DNA from: Streptomyces iranensis
GTDB taxonomy: Bacteria > Actinomycetota > Actinomycetes > Streptomycetales > Streptomycetaceae
DNA: 64,000 nt
Direction of reading: 5' to 3'
NCBI RefSeq assembly: GCF_017874715.1
Contig: NZ_JAGGLR010000002.1
Span: forward strand, 1-64,000
Both the position numbers and the translations under genes were made by a program. The notes beneath the pieces were generated by a model, which was not told the origin of the DNA, did not search any database, and was given only the letters and a program-made list of their open reading frames with translations. Positions within the stretch are counted from its first letter, which is position 1; the number at the start of each line of letters is the position of its first letter. Shown piece by piece: positions 50,044-59,546 of this stretch.

Positions 50044-51387
50044 ATGTCCAGCGCGACCTCGTCCACCGGGCGTCATCGCAAAGCCAAGCCCATGAGCCTC
50101 GCCGTGCGCCGCGCGTTCATCGTCGCGGCCGTCCCGGTCACCGGTGCGTTGCTGTCCGCACCGTCCGCGCTCGCCGCCGACAAGAGCACCAAGGCCACCA
50201 CGACGGCCCAGTCCGTGACCGCCGACGGGCTGGACCCCGCCGAGCAGCGGATCGCGGAGAACCTCAACACCCGCGCGCAGAGCCCGAACCTCGGCGACAC
50301 CTTCAGCGGCATCGTGCTGGACTCCGCGTCCGACAAGGTCGTCTGGGGGCATGACGCCGACACCGCGCTGATGCCCGCGTCCAACGCCAAACTGGCCACC
50401 GCCACGGCGGCGCTGACCGTACTCGGCCCCGAGCACCGGTTCACCACCAAGGTGGTCTACGGCGACGGCACGCTCACCCTCATCGGCGGCGGCGACCGCA
50501 TGCTGACCACCGCCGATCTCACCGAGCTCGCCAAGACGGCCGCCGCCGGGGTGAAGCTCGGGGGCCTGGACTCGGTGAAGGTCCGCATCGACGACAGCCT
50601 CTTCCCCGAGCCGACCCTCGCCACCGGCTGGAACGACTCCTACTACGACGACCAGGTGTCGCCGGTGCGCTCCCTGGTGGTGGACGGCAAGCTGTCCGCG
50701 GACACCTCCATCGACGCGGGCAAGGTCTTCGCCCAGCAACTCGCCGACCAGGGCGTCACCGTCGATGGCGAGGTCACCCGCGGCACGGCCTCGGCGACCG
50801 ACGTCCCGGTGGGGCAGCACCTGTCCCCCACGCTGTCCGAGACGATCAAGAAGATGCTCAAGAAGAGCGACAACGACATCGCCGAGACGGTGCTGCGCAT
50901 GACCGCGCTCGGTGCCGGCAGGCCCGCCACCTACGAGGACGGCACGGCCGTGGTGCGGGATGTCCTCAGCCGCCACTACGGGGTCTCGATGACCAACTTC
51001 GAGATCCACGACGGCAGCGGGCTCTCCCGCGCGGACCGCATCCCGGCGCGGACCGTGGCGGACATCCTCGATCTGCTCACCGACCCGCGCTACCGCGGCC
51101 TGCTGCGCTCCATCGACGAGGGCCTGCCGGTGGCGGGCGAGGCGGGCAGCACCCTGGGCCCCGAGTGGGGCCGCTTCGACACCCCGGACTCCCAGTGTGC
51201 CGTCGGCCAGGTCAAGGCCAAGACGGGCACGCTGACCGGCGCCATCGCGCTCAGCGGCCTGACGAAGGCGGAGGACGGCCGGTGGAAGGTCTTCTCCTTC
51301 ATCGAGAACCAGTCCTCCGCCGACCCGGCCGCCACCAAGGACACCCTCGACGGCCTGGCCGCCACGGTCAACGGCTGCTGGGCGTAG
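50044..51387 (+). CDS. dacB: D-Ala-D-Ala carboxypeptidase/endopeptidase (PBP4 type, S13)
   Basis: About 447 aa with an N-terminal export signal (AVRRAFIVAAVPVTGALLSA). Penicillin-binding motifs: SNAK in MPASNAKLATATAAL, SDN in KKSDNDIAETVLR and KTG in VKAKTGTLTGAI. It hydrolyses D-Ala from stem peptides and cleaves cross-links in the wall. The chosen ATG has GGAG eight bases upstream. ATG 50092 and an upstream GTG at 49996 are alternatives. Confidence 0.87.
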   Translation: MSSATSSTGRHRKAKPMSLAVRRAFIVAAVPVTGALLSAPSALAADKSTKATTTAQSVTADGLDPAEQRIAENLNTRAQSPNLGDTFSGIVLDSASDKVVWGHDADTALMPASNAKLATATAALTVLGPEHRFTTKVVYGDGTLTLIGGGDRMLTTADLTELAKTAAAGVKLGGLDSVKVRIDDSLFPEPTLATGWNDSYYDDQVSPVRSLVVDGKLSADTSIDAGKVFAQQLADQGVTVDGEVTRGTASATDVPVGQHLSPTLSETIKKMLKKSDNDIAETVLRMTALGAGRPATYEDGTAVVRDVLSRHYGVSMTNFEIHDGSGLSRADRIPARTVADILDLLTDPRYRGLLRSIDEGLPVAGEAGSTLGPEWGRFDTPDSQCAVGQVKAKTGTLTGAIALSGLTKAEDGRWKVFSFIENQSSADPAATKDTLDGLAATVNGCWA

Positions 51388-51412
51388 GGGCGCAGCCCGA
51401 GTCCCCCGCGGG

Positions 51413-52144
51413 TCACCCGGCGGTGGTTTGCGGGGCCGGGGGCTCCGGGTGGAACCGCTCGACGCGGTCGCGCTTGGTGTACATGTCCCAGTAGTGCTCG
51501 GCGAGGTCGTCCGGATCGACGACCGGGAAGTTCGCGAGCGGTTCGACGTTGGCCACGGCCAACTCCGCCATCTCGCTGCGCTCGATCAGGGCCCCGATCG
51601 TGAGGGTGCCCGCGTAGACGCCGGTGTCGGCGAGCTCGCCGTTGAGCGAGTACAGGTAGTTGCGGGTAGCGGCCATCACCGGGCCCACGCCGCTGAGGTG
51701 GGGTATCGGCTGCGCCGCCGAGTAGCCCTGTGTCAGCAGGAAGGCGCCGTCGCCGCGCTCGGTCCACTCCGGCAGCACGGCGCGGACCACCTCCACCGGG
51801 GTGAGCAGGAGCAGCGGGATCAGATCCTCCAGAGTGGCCGCGTCCAGCCGAGTGGCGGCGGTGAAGCCCTGGTCACCGCTGATCGGCCCGTATTCGATGG
51901 CGTCGATCCGGCCGAAGCGGTCGCGGATGGCCGCGACCAGGGCGGGCATCTCGGCGGGCTTCGACAGATCGGCGGAGAAGGCGGCCGCCTCGATGCCCTC
52001 ACCGGCGAGCCGCTCGACGAGCCCGTCCAGGCGGTCCCTGCGGCGCGCCACCAGGGCGACCCGGAAGCCTTCGCGCCCGAACCGGCGGGCCACGGACACG
52101 CCGAGACCGGTACCGGCCCCGAAGACGGCGATCACTTTGGACAT
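51413..52144 (-). CDS. SDR-family protein without a visible YxxxK catalytic pair
   Basis: The 243-aa Rossmann protein has VIAVFGAGTGLGVSVARRFG at the start and ADLSKPAEMPALVAAI. Where classical SDRs have Tyr-x-x-x-Lys, this protein reads LSGVGPVMAATRNYLYSLN; aligning on the following helix puts Val and Met at the two positions. It may bind NAD(P) without standard catalysis. It is divergent from a TetR gene, and two operators in between suggest that TetR represses it. Confidence 0.8.
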   Translation of the reverse strand: MSKVIAVFGAGTGLGVSVARRFGREGFRVALVARRRDRLDGLVERLAGEGIEAAAFSADLSKPAEMPALVAAIRDRFGRIDAIEYGPISGDQGFTAATRLDAATLEDLIPLLLLTPVEVVRAVLPEWTERGDGAFLLTQGYSAAQPIPHLSGVGPVMAATRNYLYSLNGELADTGVYAGTLTIGALIERSEMAELAVANVEPLANFPVVDPDDLAEHYWDMYTKRDRVERFHPEPPAPQTTAG

Positions 52145-52189
52145 GAGGGCTCTCCTTTGGATCAGTTATGAATCAGCTTTGGATCAGCT

Positions 52190-52254
52190 AACTTGACCAG
52201 TGGGTCAACTTATGCGGTCGACGGTAACATGAAACTTGACCGCAGGGTCAAGTT
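52190..52254. promoter_or_regulatory. twin TetR operators between SDR and TetR genes
   Basis: Two 22-bp palindromes, at 52190-52211 and 52233-52254, share the arms AACTTGACC and GGGTCAA(C/G)TT with a three-base centre, and are 43 bases apart. A direct repeat TTTGGATCAG (about 52156 and 52178) lies beside them. The pair covers both divergent promoters, so one TetR protein can control both genes. Confidence 0.85.
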
Positions 52255-52314
52255 AGTTTCGCGGGAGGATGCGACCATGGGGGACGCCACGCCAGGACCA
52301 GGAGGAACGACCGG

Positions 52315-52947
52315 ATGCGGGCCGACGCGCAACGAAACGCGGAGAAGCTGCGGGCAGCCGCCGCCGAGCTGTTCCGGGAACGCGGCCTCCACGTACCGCT
52401 GAAGGAGATCGCCCGGCGGGCCGGGGTGAGCCACGGAACGCTCTACAACCTCTTCGGCACCCGCGAGGCGCTCATCGACGAGGTGGTGACCGACCTGGCG
52501 GCCGAGCGCCTCGAGGAGATCGCCGAAGGGGCCCTGGCCTGCGAGGACGCCTGGGAGGGGTTCGCGTACTACATCGAGCAGCTCTGCCGGATGCAGGCCA
52601 CCGATCCGGCGGTCGCCGATGTTGTCGGGGGCCGCTACCCGGGCGCCGAACGCCTCATGGCCGTCTGCGGCCGGACGCTGGACGCCGCCAAGCGCATCGT
52701 CGAACGAGCCCAGGACGCGGGTGCGCTACGCCCCGACTTCACCACCGAGGACCTGGTGTTCGTCCTCGGCTCCAACTCCGTGCTGGCCCGAGCCACCCCC
52801 CGCACGGCCCCTGACGCCTGGCGCCGCAATATCGCCTTCCTCCTCGACGGACTGCGCACCGAGGCCGCCCACCGGCCACTCCCCGTCGGCCCCCTCACCC
52901 CGGATCAGGTCTACGAGGTGATGGGGAACCTCACCGGCGAGCGATAG
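52315..52947 (+). CDS. TetR family regulator of the divergent SDR
   Basis: The 210-aa protein has a TetR HTH (KLRAAAAELFRERGLHVPLK, EIARRAGVSHGTLYNLFGTR) and a helical C-terminal ligand domain of the type with FTTEDLVFVL. The divergent SDR and two identical palindromes upstream make it a typical self- and neighbour-repressing regulator. The inducer is unknown. Confidence 0.87.
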   Translation: MRADAQRNAEKLRAAAAELFRERGLHVPLKEIARRAGVSHGTLYNLFGTREALIDEVVTDLAAERLEEIAEGALACEDAWEGFAYYIEQLCRMQATDPAVADVVGGRYPGAERLMAVCGRTLDAAKRIVERAQDAGALRPDFTTEDLVFVLGSNSVLARATPRTAPDAWRRNIAFLLDGLRTEAAHRPLPVGPLTPDQVYEVMGNLTGER

Positions 52948-52977
52948 CCGGGCCGGTCCTCCTGGTCGTCCTCCGCG

Positions 52978-53637
52978 TCACGCCCGCAGATAGGCGAGGA
53001 CCGCGAGCACCCTGCGATGTGTCTCCTCCGCCGGAGGAAGGTCCAGCTTGGTGAGGATGCTGCCGATGTGCTTGCCCACGGCCGCCTCGGACACCACCAG
53101 CGCACGGGCGATGGCACCGTTCGACTTGCCCTCCGCGATCAGCCCCAGCACCTCCCGCTCCCGCGCGGTGAGCCGCTCCAGCGGATTGCGGCGTCGGCGC
53201 AGCAGCTGGCGTACTACCTCGGGGTCGACGACGGTGCCGCCGTCCGCGACCTCGCACAGGGCGGCCACGAAGTCCGCCACCTGCCCGACCCGGTCCTTCA
53301 GCAGGTAGCCGACGCCCGTGCCGTCTCCGGAGTCCAGCAGTTCCGAGGCGTACGTCCGTTGCACATACTGACTGAGGACCAGGACGGGCAGCGTGGGCCG
53401 CTGCTCGCGCAGCCGCACCGCCGCGTGCAGCCCCTCGTCCTGGAACCCCGGGGGCATCCGCACATCCGTCAGGACGATGTCGGGGGCGTGCTCCTCGACC
53501 GCGGCGAGCAGTGCGGGAGCGTCGCCGACGGCCGCGACGACGTCGTGCCCGCAGCGGCCGAGCAGGCCGATGAGCCCCTCCCGCAGCAGCACACTGTCCT
53601 CGGCCAGTACTACGCGGAGCGGTCGGTCCGTACGCAA
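52978..53637 (-). CDS. LuxR-type two-component response regulator
   Basis: The 219-aa protein has a receiver domain (VVLAEDSVLLREGLIGLL, phospho-Asp in DIVLTDVRMPPG, Lys in GYLLKDRV) and a LuxR HTH (LTAREREVLGLIAEGKSNGA). TTG 53637 is preceded by GGAG five bases upstream and overlaps the kinase gene by 28 bases, so the pair is coupled. It probably activates the divergent ABC transporter genes. Confidence 0.87.
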   Translation of the reverse strand: MRTDRPLRVVLAEDSVLLREGLIGLLGRCGHDVVAAVGDAPALLAAVEEHAPDIVLTDVRMPPGFQDEGLHAAVRLREQRPTLPVLVLSQYVQRTYASELLDSGDGTGVGYLLKDRVGQVADFVAALCEVADGGTVVDPEVVRQLLRRRRNPLERLTAREREVLGLIAEGKSNGAIARALVVSEAAVGKHIGSILTKLDLPPAEETHRRVLAVLAYLRA

Positions 53638-54908
53638 GGAATCTCCACACGCAACAGGGTCGGTCCGCCCGGCGGACTGGACAGGGAGATTCTGCCATCC
53701 AACGCCGAAACCCGGTCCGCGAGTCCGGTCAGGCCGGTTCCGGCGCCAACGTCCGCACCGCCCCGGCCGTTGTCGCGCACCTGGAGGAACAGCCGTCCGT
53801 CCCGGTGTCCCCCGCTCACCTCCGCGCGGCTCGCCCCGCTGTGCCTGGCGACGTTGGTGAGGGCCTCGCGGACGACGAAGTACCCGGCGGCCTCGACCGC
53901 TTGGGGCAGCCGTCCGGAGAGGGCCAGAGCCACGTCCACGGGGATCGCGGAGCGGTCCGCGGCGTCGGCGACGGCCGCGGGGAGGCCGTGGTCCGACAGC
54001 ACCTTGGGGTGGATGCCGCGGATGAGTTCGCGCAGCTCCGCAAGCACCTCGTCCGCCTCCTCCTGGGCCTTCGCGAGCTGATCGGCAACCGGCCCGGGAG
54101 GGGCGTCCAGGCGGGCCAGGCCGAGCGTCATCGTCAGTCCCACCAGCCGCTGCTGCGCCCCGTCGTGCAGATCGCGCTCGATGCGCCGCCGTTCCGCCTC
54201 GAAGGCGTCCACCAGCCGGAGCCGGGAACGGGTCAACTCGACGACCCTTGTGCCCAGTTCGGCCTCGCGCGGAGCGATCAGCAGACGCGTCAGTCCGGCC
54301 TGGGCACCCGCCGCCACCCCCAGGGCATAGCCACCCAGCAGCAGGAGCGCCACACCGAGGACGGCGACACCGGAGGCCGCCGGCCAGGTGGTGACGGTCC
54401 ACTGCTTGAGCACCTTCGCCTCCCGGCCACCGCCGACCGTGGCCATCAGCAGCGGGGTCGCGGCCACGGACAGCGGGCAGAGCAGGGCAACGGCGACGAC
54501 GAGCGCGTCGACCGGCCACAGCACCACCGCGAACAGCAGGGCGTGACCCAGCTCCCGCCACGTCGCCTGCTCCCTCATGCGCGTGGTCAGCCAGGCCCAC
54601 AGGCCATGGGCGACGGGCGCCCGGTGCGGGTCGACGGCGGGGTCCGCGTCGATCAGGCGCATCCGGTGGCGCTCCACCCAGGCCACCGGGATTCCGGCGA
54701 GGGCCGCGAGTACGAGCAGCGGGATCCCCACCAGCACGAGGGCGAGAACGCCTCCGGCCGCCGCCGTGGCCGCGATCGCCACGAGCGTGACGGCACCGGT
54801 CACGGCTCCGGTGAGCAGGTATCCGGCGGAGCGCCACGGCCACGACGACAGCAGGAAGCCCGGTCCGGACATGGCGTGCCACACGTTCCGCGGGTGCATG
54901 GAAGTCAC
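53610..54908 (-). CDS. sensor histidine kinase (HisKA_3/NarL partner type)
   Basis: About 432 aa with four N-terminal transmembrane segments in two pairs and almost no extracellular domain, the layout of intramembrane sensors. The phospho-acceptor site is ERRRIERDLHDGAQQRLVGL, followed by the HATPase motifs REALTNVARHSGA and DNGRGGADVGAGTGLTGLAD. Start codon is GTG 54908 or ATG 54899. With its response regulator and the divergent MacB/FtsX-type exporter it resembles antimicrobial-sensing modules. Confidence 0.87.
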   Translation of the reverse strand: MTSMHPRNVWHAMSGPGFLLSSWPWRSAGYLLTGAVTGAVTLVAIAATAAAGGVLALVLVGIPLLVLAALAGIPVAWVERHRMRLIDADPAVDPHRAPVAHGLWAWLTTRMREQATWRELGHALLFAVVLWPVDALVVAVALLCPLSVAATPLLMATVGGGREAKVLKQWTVTTWPAASGVAVLGVALLLLGGYALGVAAGAQAGLTRLLIAPREAELGTRVVELTRSRLRLVDAFEAERRRIERDLHDGAQQRLVGLTMTLGLARLDAPPGPVADQLAKAQEEADEVLAELRELIRGIHPKVLSDHGLPAAVADAADRSAIPVDVALALSGRLPQAVEAAGYFVVREALTNVARHSGASRAEVSGGHRDGRLFLQVRDNGRGGADVGAGTGLTGLADRVSALDGRISLSSPPGGPTLLRVEIPCVRTDRSA

Positions 54909-55065
54909 CGTAGAAGGCCCCGCGCCGCCGGTGCCATCGGGCCAGGGAGTCCTTCGGGGGTATGCCTGGCCCTACCCCAGGTCTCGCCCCTGCCGTACTG
55001 CGGCGCCGTGTCCCGGCGCGGTTTCGTGAGGTCACCGAGAAGGCGACACCGCGGAGTGGGGACAG

Positions 55066-55803
55066 ATGAACAACGACGTGATCCAGTTGCGTTCCGTCAG
55101 CAGACGCTACCGTTCTGGCGATGGGGCGGTGACGGCGCTCGACGGTGTCTCGCTGTCGTTCCCCAGGGGATCGTTCACCGCCGTCATGGGCCCTTCGGGA
55201 TCCGGCAAGTCGACGCTGTTGCAGTGCGCCGCGGGGTTGGACCGTCCCACATCGGGGTCGGTCACCGTGGCCGGGACCGAGCTGACGGAGCTGAGCGAGA
55301 CCAGGCTGACCCTGCTGCGCCGCCGACGTGTCGGGTTCGTGTTCCAGGCGTTCAACCTGCTGCCGTCCCTGACCGCGGAGCAGAACGTGACCCTGCCGCT
55401 GCGCCTCGCCGGCCACCGCCCCGCCAAGGCCCGGGTGCGTGAGGTGCTCCAGCGGGTCGGGCTCGGCGAGCGGGCGCGGCACCGGCCCGCGGAGCTTTCC
55501 GGTGGCCAGCAGCAGCGCGTCGCCCTGGCCCGCGCCCTGATCACCCGGCCCGATGTGCTCTTCGGCGACGAACCGACCGGAGCCCTCGACTCACGGACCG
55601 GCCGTGAGGTGCTGACCCTGCTGCGCGGCATGGTCGACGGCGAGGGCCAGACGGTCGTCATGGTCACCCACGACCCAGTCGCCGCCGCCTGCGCCGACCG
55701 TGTGCTCTTCCTCGTCGACGGTCGGGTGAGCGGCGAGTTGGCCGGGGCCGGGGCCGACACCATCGCCGCGCACATGGCCACATTGGAGGCCGTGCCGTGC
55801 TGA
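55066..55803 (+). CDS. ABC transporter ATP-binding protein (MacB/LolD type)
   Basis: The 245-aa ATPase has Walker A GPSGSGKSTLLQC, a Q-loop QAFNLLPSLTAEQNV typical of the MacB/LolD class, signature LSGGQQQRVALARAL, Walker B VLFGDEPTGALDS and H-loop VTHDP. It drives the large FtsX-type permease that overlaps its 3' end by seven bases. Confidence 0.92.
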   Translation: MNNDVIQLRSVSRRYRSGDGAVTALDGVSLSFPRGSFTAVMGPSGSGKSTLLQCAAGLDRPTSGSVTVAGTELTELSETRLTLLRRRRVGFVFQAFNLLPSLTAEQNVTLPLRLAGHRPAKARVREVLQRVGLGERARHRPAELSGGQQQRVALARALITRPDVLFGDEPTGALDSRTGREVLTLLRGMVDGEGQTVVMVTHDPVAAACADRVLFLVDGRVSGELAGAGADTIAAHMATLEAVPC

Positions 55804-58274
55804 GTGTCGCCCTGTGCACCCTGCGCACCCGCTGGGCCACCTTCACCGGCAGCTTCGTCGCCCTTGCGCTGGGCGTCGCGCTGACCGCGGTGATGGGCCT
55901 GGCGCTCGCCTCGTCCCTGGACGCGCCCGACCGCGGACCGGAGCGGTTCGCCGCAGCGCCGGTCGTGGTCGGGGGAGCCGACACCCTGCGGGTGGACACC
56001 TCGGCGGGCGTCCAGGTCCAGAAGCTCGCACACCCGCGCGCCGTGCCCGCCGGGATCGTCGCGAAGCTGCGGCGGCTCGGCGCCGTCGTCGCGGACCGGT
56101 CGTTCGCCGTACGGGCGCGGGGCGGGCCGGACGACCTGGTGGGGCACCCCTGGTCCATCGGCGCCTTCGCCCCGTACCGGATCGACGCGGGACGCCCGCC
56201 CCGCGCGGCCGACGAGGCCGTGGTCAGCGGGGACTGGGCGAGGCCGGGGAAGCGCGTACGGACCGACCGCGGCCCGGTACGGGTCGTCGGAACCGTCGCG
56301 GGGCGCGGCTTCGAGAACGCCGTCTTCTACACCGACGCACACGCCGCCCGGCTGTCACCGGCCTCCGTCCAACTCGTCGTGGACGCCGACCCGGCCGCTG
56401 TCCGCGAGGCGGTGCGCGGCAGCGACGGCGACGGCGACGGTGTCCGGGTCCTCACCGGGCAAGGACGCCGTTACGCCGACCCCGACCCGGACCGGGACCG
56501 TGAGGCCCTCACGGCGATGAACGCGATGTTCGGCACGGCGGGCGGTGTCGCCGCCTTCGTGTCGGTGTTCGTGGTGGCCTCCACCTTCGCGTTCGCGGTC
56601 GCCCAGCGGCGCCGGGAGTTCGGGCTGCTGCGCGTGGCGGGTGCGACCCCGGGTCAGATCCGCCGGATGGTCTTCGCCGAAGCGCTCGTGGTCGGTGTGC
56701 TCGCCTCGGCCACCGGTTGTCTGCTCGGCGCGTACGGTGCGCCACGGCTGGCCGGCCGGGTGGTCGACGGTGGCCTCGCGCCGCGTTGGTTCACCATCGG
56801 CGACCACGTCTGGCCGTACCACCTGGCCTTCTGGACGGGGCTGTGCGTCGCGCTGTGCGGTGCGGCGGCCGCGTCCTGGCGGGCGGGCCGCACCGGCCCC
56901 GCCCAGGCGCTGCGCGAGGCGTCCGCGGACGGCGGCACTGGCGGGACGATGACCTGGGGCCGACGGCTGTCCGGCTTGGCCCTGTTGGTGACCGCCGCCG
57001 TGACACTGGGCCTGAGCCTGCTCACGGACCCCGGCGACCTGCTGCACCGGAAGACCTATGTGAGCCGGCCGATGCTCCTGATCACCGGGGTGGCGCTGCT
57101 CGCACCGGTGGCGGTGCGCCCGCTGACCCGGCTGATCGCCTGGCTCCCGGCCCGGCTGCCCGGTGCCGGCGGCATGCTGGTGCGGGAGAACGCCGTCGCC
57201 GGAGTGCGCCGCACGGCCGCGATCGCGGCCCCCGTACTGGTCACGGTCGCCCTCGCCGGTTCGCTCCTGGGCGCCACCGCGACGCTGAACCGGGCGCGGG
57301 CCACCGAGACCCGTCAGCGGACGGCCGCCGACTTCGTCATCACCCCGGCCAGGGGTACGGGCTTCGGTACGGCGACGCTGCGCGGGCTGCGCGAGGTGCC
57401 CGGTGCCGAGGTGTCAGCGACCTTGTCGAGCACCGTGTACGTCCTGGAGGACGGCGTGTCGCTCCTCGGGTCCGACGCCCGTGCCGCCGATCCGGGCCCG
57501 CTCGCCGCCACGTCCCGGCTGCCGATCGAGGCCGGGAAGGCGAGCGACCTCGACGACGACTCGATCATCGTCAACGGTGAGTGGCAGCGGCACACCGTGG
57601 GCGAGCGGGTGCGGGTGTGGCTCGGCGACGGCACGGAGAGGTCGCTGCGGATCGCCGCGGTGATGGCCACCGGCACCGGCGACAACGGCGTCTACGTCAC
57701 CCCGCGCAACGCCCCGGGCGCGACCGTGGACCGGGTCGACATCGCCCTCGCACCCGGCGTGGACGCGGACGCCGCGGCCACCTGGCTGCGTGCGGCGGTG
57801 CGCACCACCGGAGGCCATGTCTTCACCAAGGACCAGTGGGTGAAGGCGAGTCACCCTCAGACCAACCGCACGACCCGGCTCGGCTTCCTGCTGGTCCTCG
57901 GCATCGCCCTCCTCTACACGGGCATCTCGGTGGCCAACACCATGGTCATGGCGACCTCCGACCGCGTCCGCGAACTGGCCGTGCTGCGCTTGGCCGGAGC
58001 CACCACCTGGCAGGTGTTGCGGCTGGTGGGCGCCGAGGCACTGACGGTGGTCGTCGTCGGAGCGGTCCTGGGCCTCCTGGTCACCGGGCTCAATCTGGTG
58101 GGCATGTGGAGCGCCCTGGCCCTGCTGTCGGCGCCGACCACGATCGACGTGCCCTGGACGCCCATCGGCGCGGCCGTGGCCGCGTGCGCGGTACTCGCCG
58201 TGGTGTCGTCGGTCGCCCCCGCCGCGTTCGCCCTGCGCCGCCGGGCGGTGGGACTGGCGGGCCTGCGGGAGTGA
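55797..58274 (+). CDS. FtsX-type ABC transporter permease
   Basis: The 825-aa permease starts at GTG 55797 inside the ATPase stop region. It has an N-terminal helix, a large extracellular domain, then FtsX modules: FGTAGGVAAFVSVFVVASTF with QRRREFGLLRVAGATPGQIR, and a second copy near the C-terminus (LAVLRLAGATTWQVLRLVGA). About ten transmembrane helices are expected. Such systems export or remove membrane-acting antibiotics or lipoproteins. The divergent two-component system is the likely controller. Confidence 0.9.
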   Translation: MLSVALCTLRTRWATFTGSFVALALGVALTAVMGLALASSLDAPDRGPERFAAAPVVVGGADTLRVDTSAGVQVQKLAHPRAVPAGIVAKLRRLGAVVADRSFAVRARGGPDDLVGHPWSIGAFAPYRIDAGRPPRAADEAVVSGDWARPGKRVRTDRGPVRVVGTVAGRGFENAVFYTDAHAARLSPASVQLVVDADPAAVREAVRGSDGDGDGVRVLTGQGRRYADPDPDRDREALTAMNAMFGTAGGVAAFVSVFVVASTFAFAVAQRRREFGLLRVAGATPGQIRRMVFAEALVVGVLASATGCLLGAYGAPRLAGRVVDGGLAPRWFTIGDHVWPYHLAFWTGLCVALCGAAAASWRAGRTGPAQALREASADGGTGGTMTWGRRLSGLALLVTAAVTLGLSLLTDPGDLLHRKTYVSRPMLLITGVALLAPVAVRPLTRLIAWLPARLPGAGGMLVRENAVAGVRRTAAIAAPVLVTVALAGSLLGATATLNRARATETRQRTAADFVITPARGTGFGTATLRGLREVPGAEVSATLSSTVYVLEDGVSLLGSDARAADPGPLAATSRLPIEAGKASDLDDDSIIVNGEWQRHTVGERVRVWLGDGTERSLRIAAVMATGTGDNGVYVTPRNAPGATVDRVDIALAPGVDADAAATWLRAAVRTTGGHVFTKDQWVKASHPQTNRTTRLGFLLVLGIALLYTGISVANTMVMATSDRVRELAVLRLAGATTWQVLRLVGAEALTVVVVGAVLGLLVTGLNLVGMWSALALLSAPTTIDVPWTPIGAAVAACAVLAVVSSVAPAAFALRRRAVGLAGLRE

Positions 58275-58434
58275 CCACGTCAGCCCATGTCGGCCCGCGT
58301 AAGCCCGCGTCGGCCCGCGTCCGCCCAGGAAGCTCAGCCGCATCTGGCGGTCGGGGTTGTCCCGGTTGGTGTCCGCCAAACTCCGCAAAGACAACCCCAG
58401 GCTGACCAGGTTGCGACGTGCACCCAGCGCCGGT

Positions 58435-58467
58435 GCCGTGGTCATCCCACGTCGGGATGACCACGGC
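58435..58467. terminator. long perfect hairpin downstream of the ABC permease
   Basis: GCCGTGGTCATCCC (58435-58448) pairs with GGGATGACCACGGC (58454-58467) around ACGTC; flanking bases extend the stem to about 17 pairs. It lies between the convergent permease gene and the 331-aa gene and should terminate one or both. Confidence 0.8.
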
Positions 58468-58550
58468 GCCTGGAGCGCCAGTGAGGTGGAGCAAGTCGGC
58501 CGCCGCTGGTCCGTCTCACTGGGAGCCCGACATCCTTTCCGGATACCCGA

Positions 58551-59546
58551 TCAGGAGTCGTAACGCTCGGTTACCACAATCGTCGTCCCCGCGAGCGCCG
58601 TTCCCACCGGCGTCTCGGCCCACTCAGTAAGCAGCAGCGGCTTCTCGCCCACAGACTTCAGCAAGTGCGCGATCTCGTCCGCATCCGGTGCAGCGGGAGG
58701 GGCGCAGCCGATCACGGCGCTGCCCGTCGCACTGCTGTGTTCTCCGTATTCTTCGTCGGGATCGTCCGGCTCCCAACGCCCGATCTCGATCTCCCACAAG
58801 CTGTCATCGTCGTCGGGTTCCGGCGCTTGGACCGTCAAATAGAAACCGTCAGAGTCGTACGGCTCCGCAAAGATCTCGCGGCTGGGGTCATCCAGTGAGG
58901 CCCACGTGCCGGTGCACCGGGAGTGTGCTGTGACCAGCACCCGGAGGTCAGCGACAGCCTTCTCCCGCTCTTGCGTGGTGAACCCTGCCTCACGGCGATC
59001 GAGCTGTTCGCGCGCCTCGTCACTCAGCGTGTCCATTCCGTCGTCAAACTTCACGAAGGGATGGCCGAATACCCAGTGACGCGCGTTCTCCGTCTCAGGC
59101 CCCGAGAAAGTCCCCGAGAAATCATCGAGTGCCGCACACAGCTCGGCTTCCTCTAGCTCCAGTTCGGAACGGATCGCCCGACTGACCGTATCGGGCACAG
59201 CCACCAAGGCATTCTCCAGATCGGCCAGCGCCTGGTGAAGCCGCAGACAGACGTACTCATACCACAGACTGTGGGCACCACAGAGAAGATCGGCACGGGC
59301 AGCAGCGTCTGTCAGCGCCGAAAGGTGCTTGCGCGGGTAGTAGTGCACACGCTGTTCCCGACGGTCATGGACACTAACGGGGACAGTGGCGAAGGCGGAG
59401 ATCCGATTGAGAGCGTCGACAATCGGAACCGCAAGGTGCGAGTCGTCAAGACTCGTAACGGTCTTGGATACGACACCGTCCGGCCCCTCGTAGGTTGCCA
59501 GGATCTGAGTCTTCCCACGGTTGGCGTGCTGGGAGTAGATGGTCAA
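58551..59546 (-). CDS. uncharacterised protein, 331 aa
   Basis: I do not recognise a family. The TTG start at 59546 has AAAGG upstream. The protein begins MTIYSQHANRGKTQILATYE, is acidic, and carries a helical middle (SRAIRSELELEEAELCAALD) and a C-terminal part with an Asp-rich patch (PEPDDDDSLWEIEIGRWEPD). No signal peptide or membrane segment is seen. Base composition is less GC-extreme than in the left part of the window, and the next 500 bases are gene-free, so this may be acquired DNA. Confidence 0.65.
   Translation of the reverse strand: MTIYSQHANRGKTQILATYEGPDGVVSKTVTSLDDSHLAVPIVDALNRISAFATVPVSVHDRREQRVHYYPRKHLSALTDAAARADLLCGAHSLWYEYVCLRLHQALADLENALVAVPDTVSRAIRSELELEEAELCAALDDFSGTFSGPETENARHWVFGHPFVKFDDGMDTLSDEAREQLDRREAGFTTQEREKAVADLRVLVTAHSRCTGTWASLDDPSREIFAEPYDSDGFYLTVQAPEPDDDDSLWEIEIGRWEPDDPDEEYGEHSSATGSAVIGCAPPAAPDADEIAHLLKSVGEKPLLLTEWAETPVGTALAGTTIVVTERYDS

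Noticed and set aside
58318..58445. Minus-strand frame reading RNLVSLGLSLRSLADTNR and following residues downstream of the ABC permease
   Set aside because: It looks protein-like for about 30 residues but overlaps the perfect hairpin, and I recognise no family. It could be a relic; support is insufficient.
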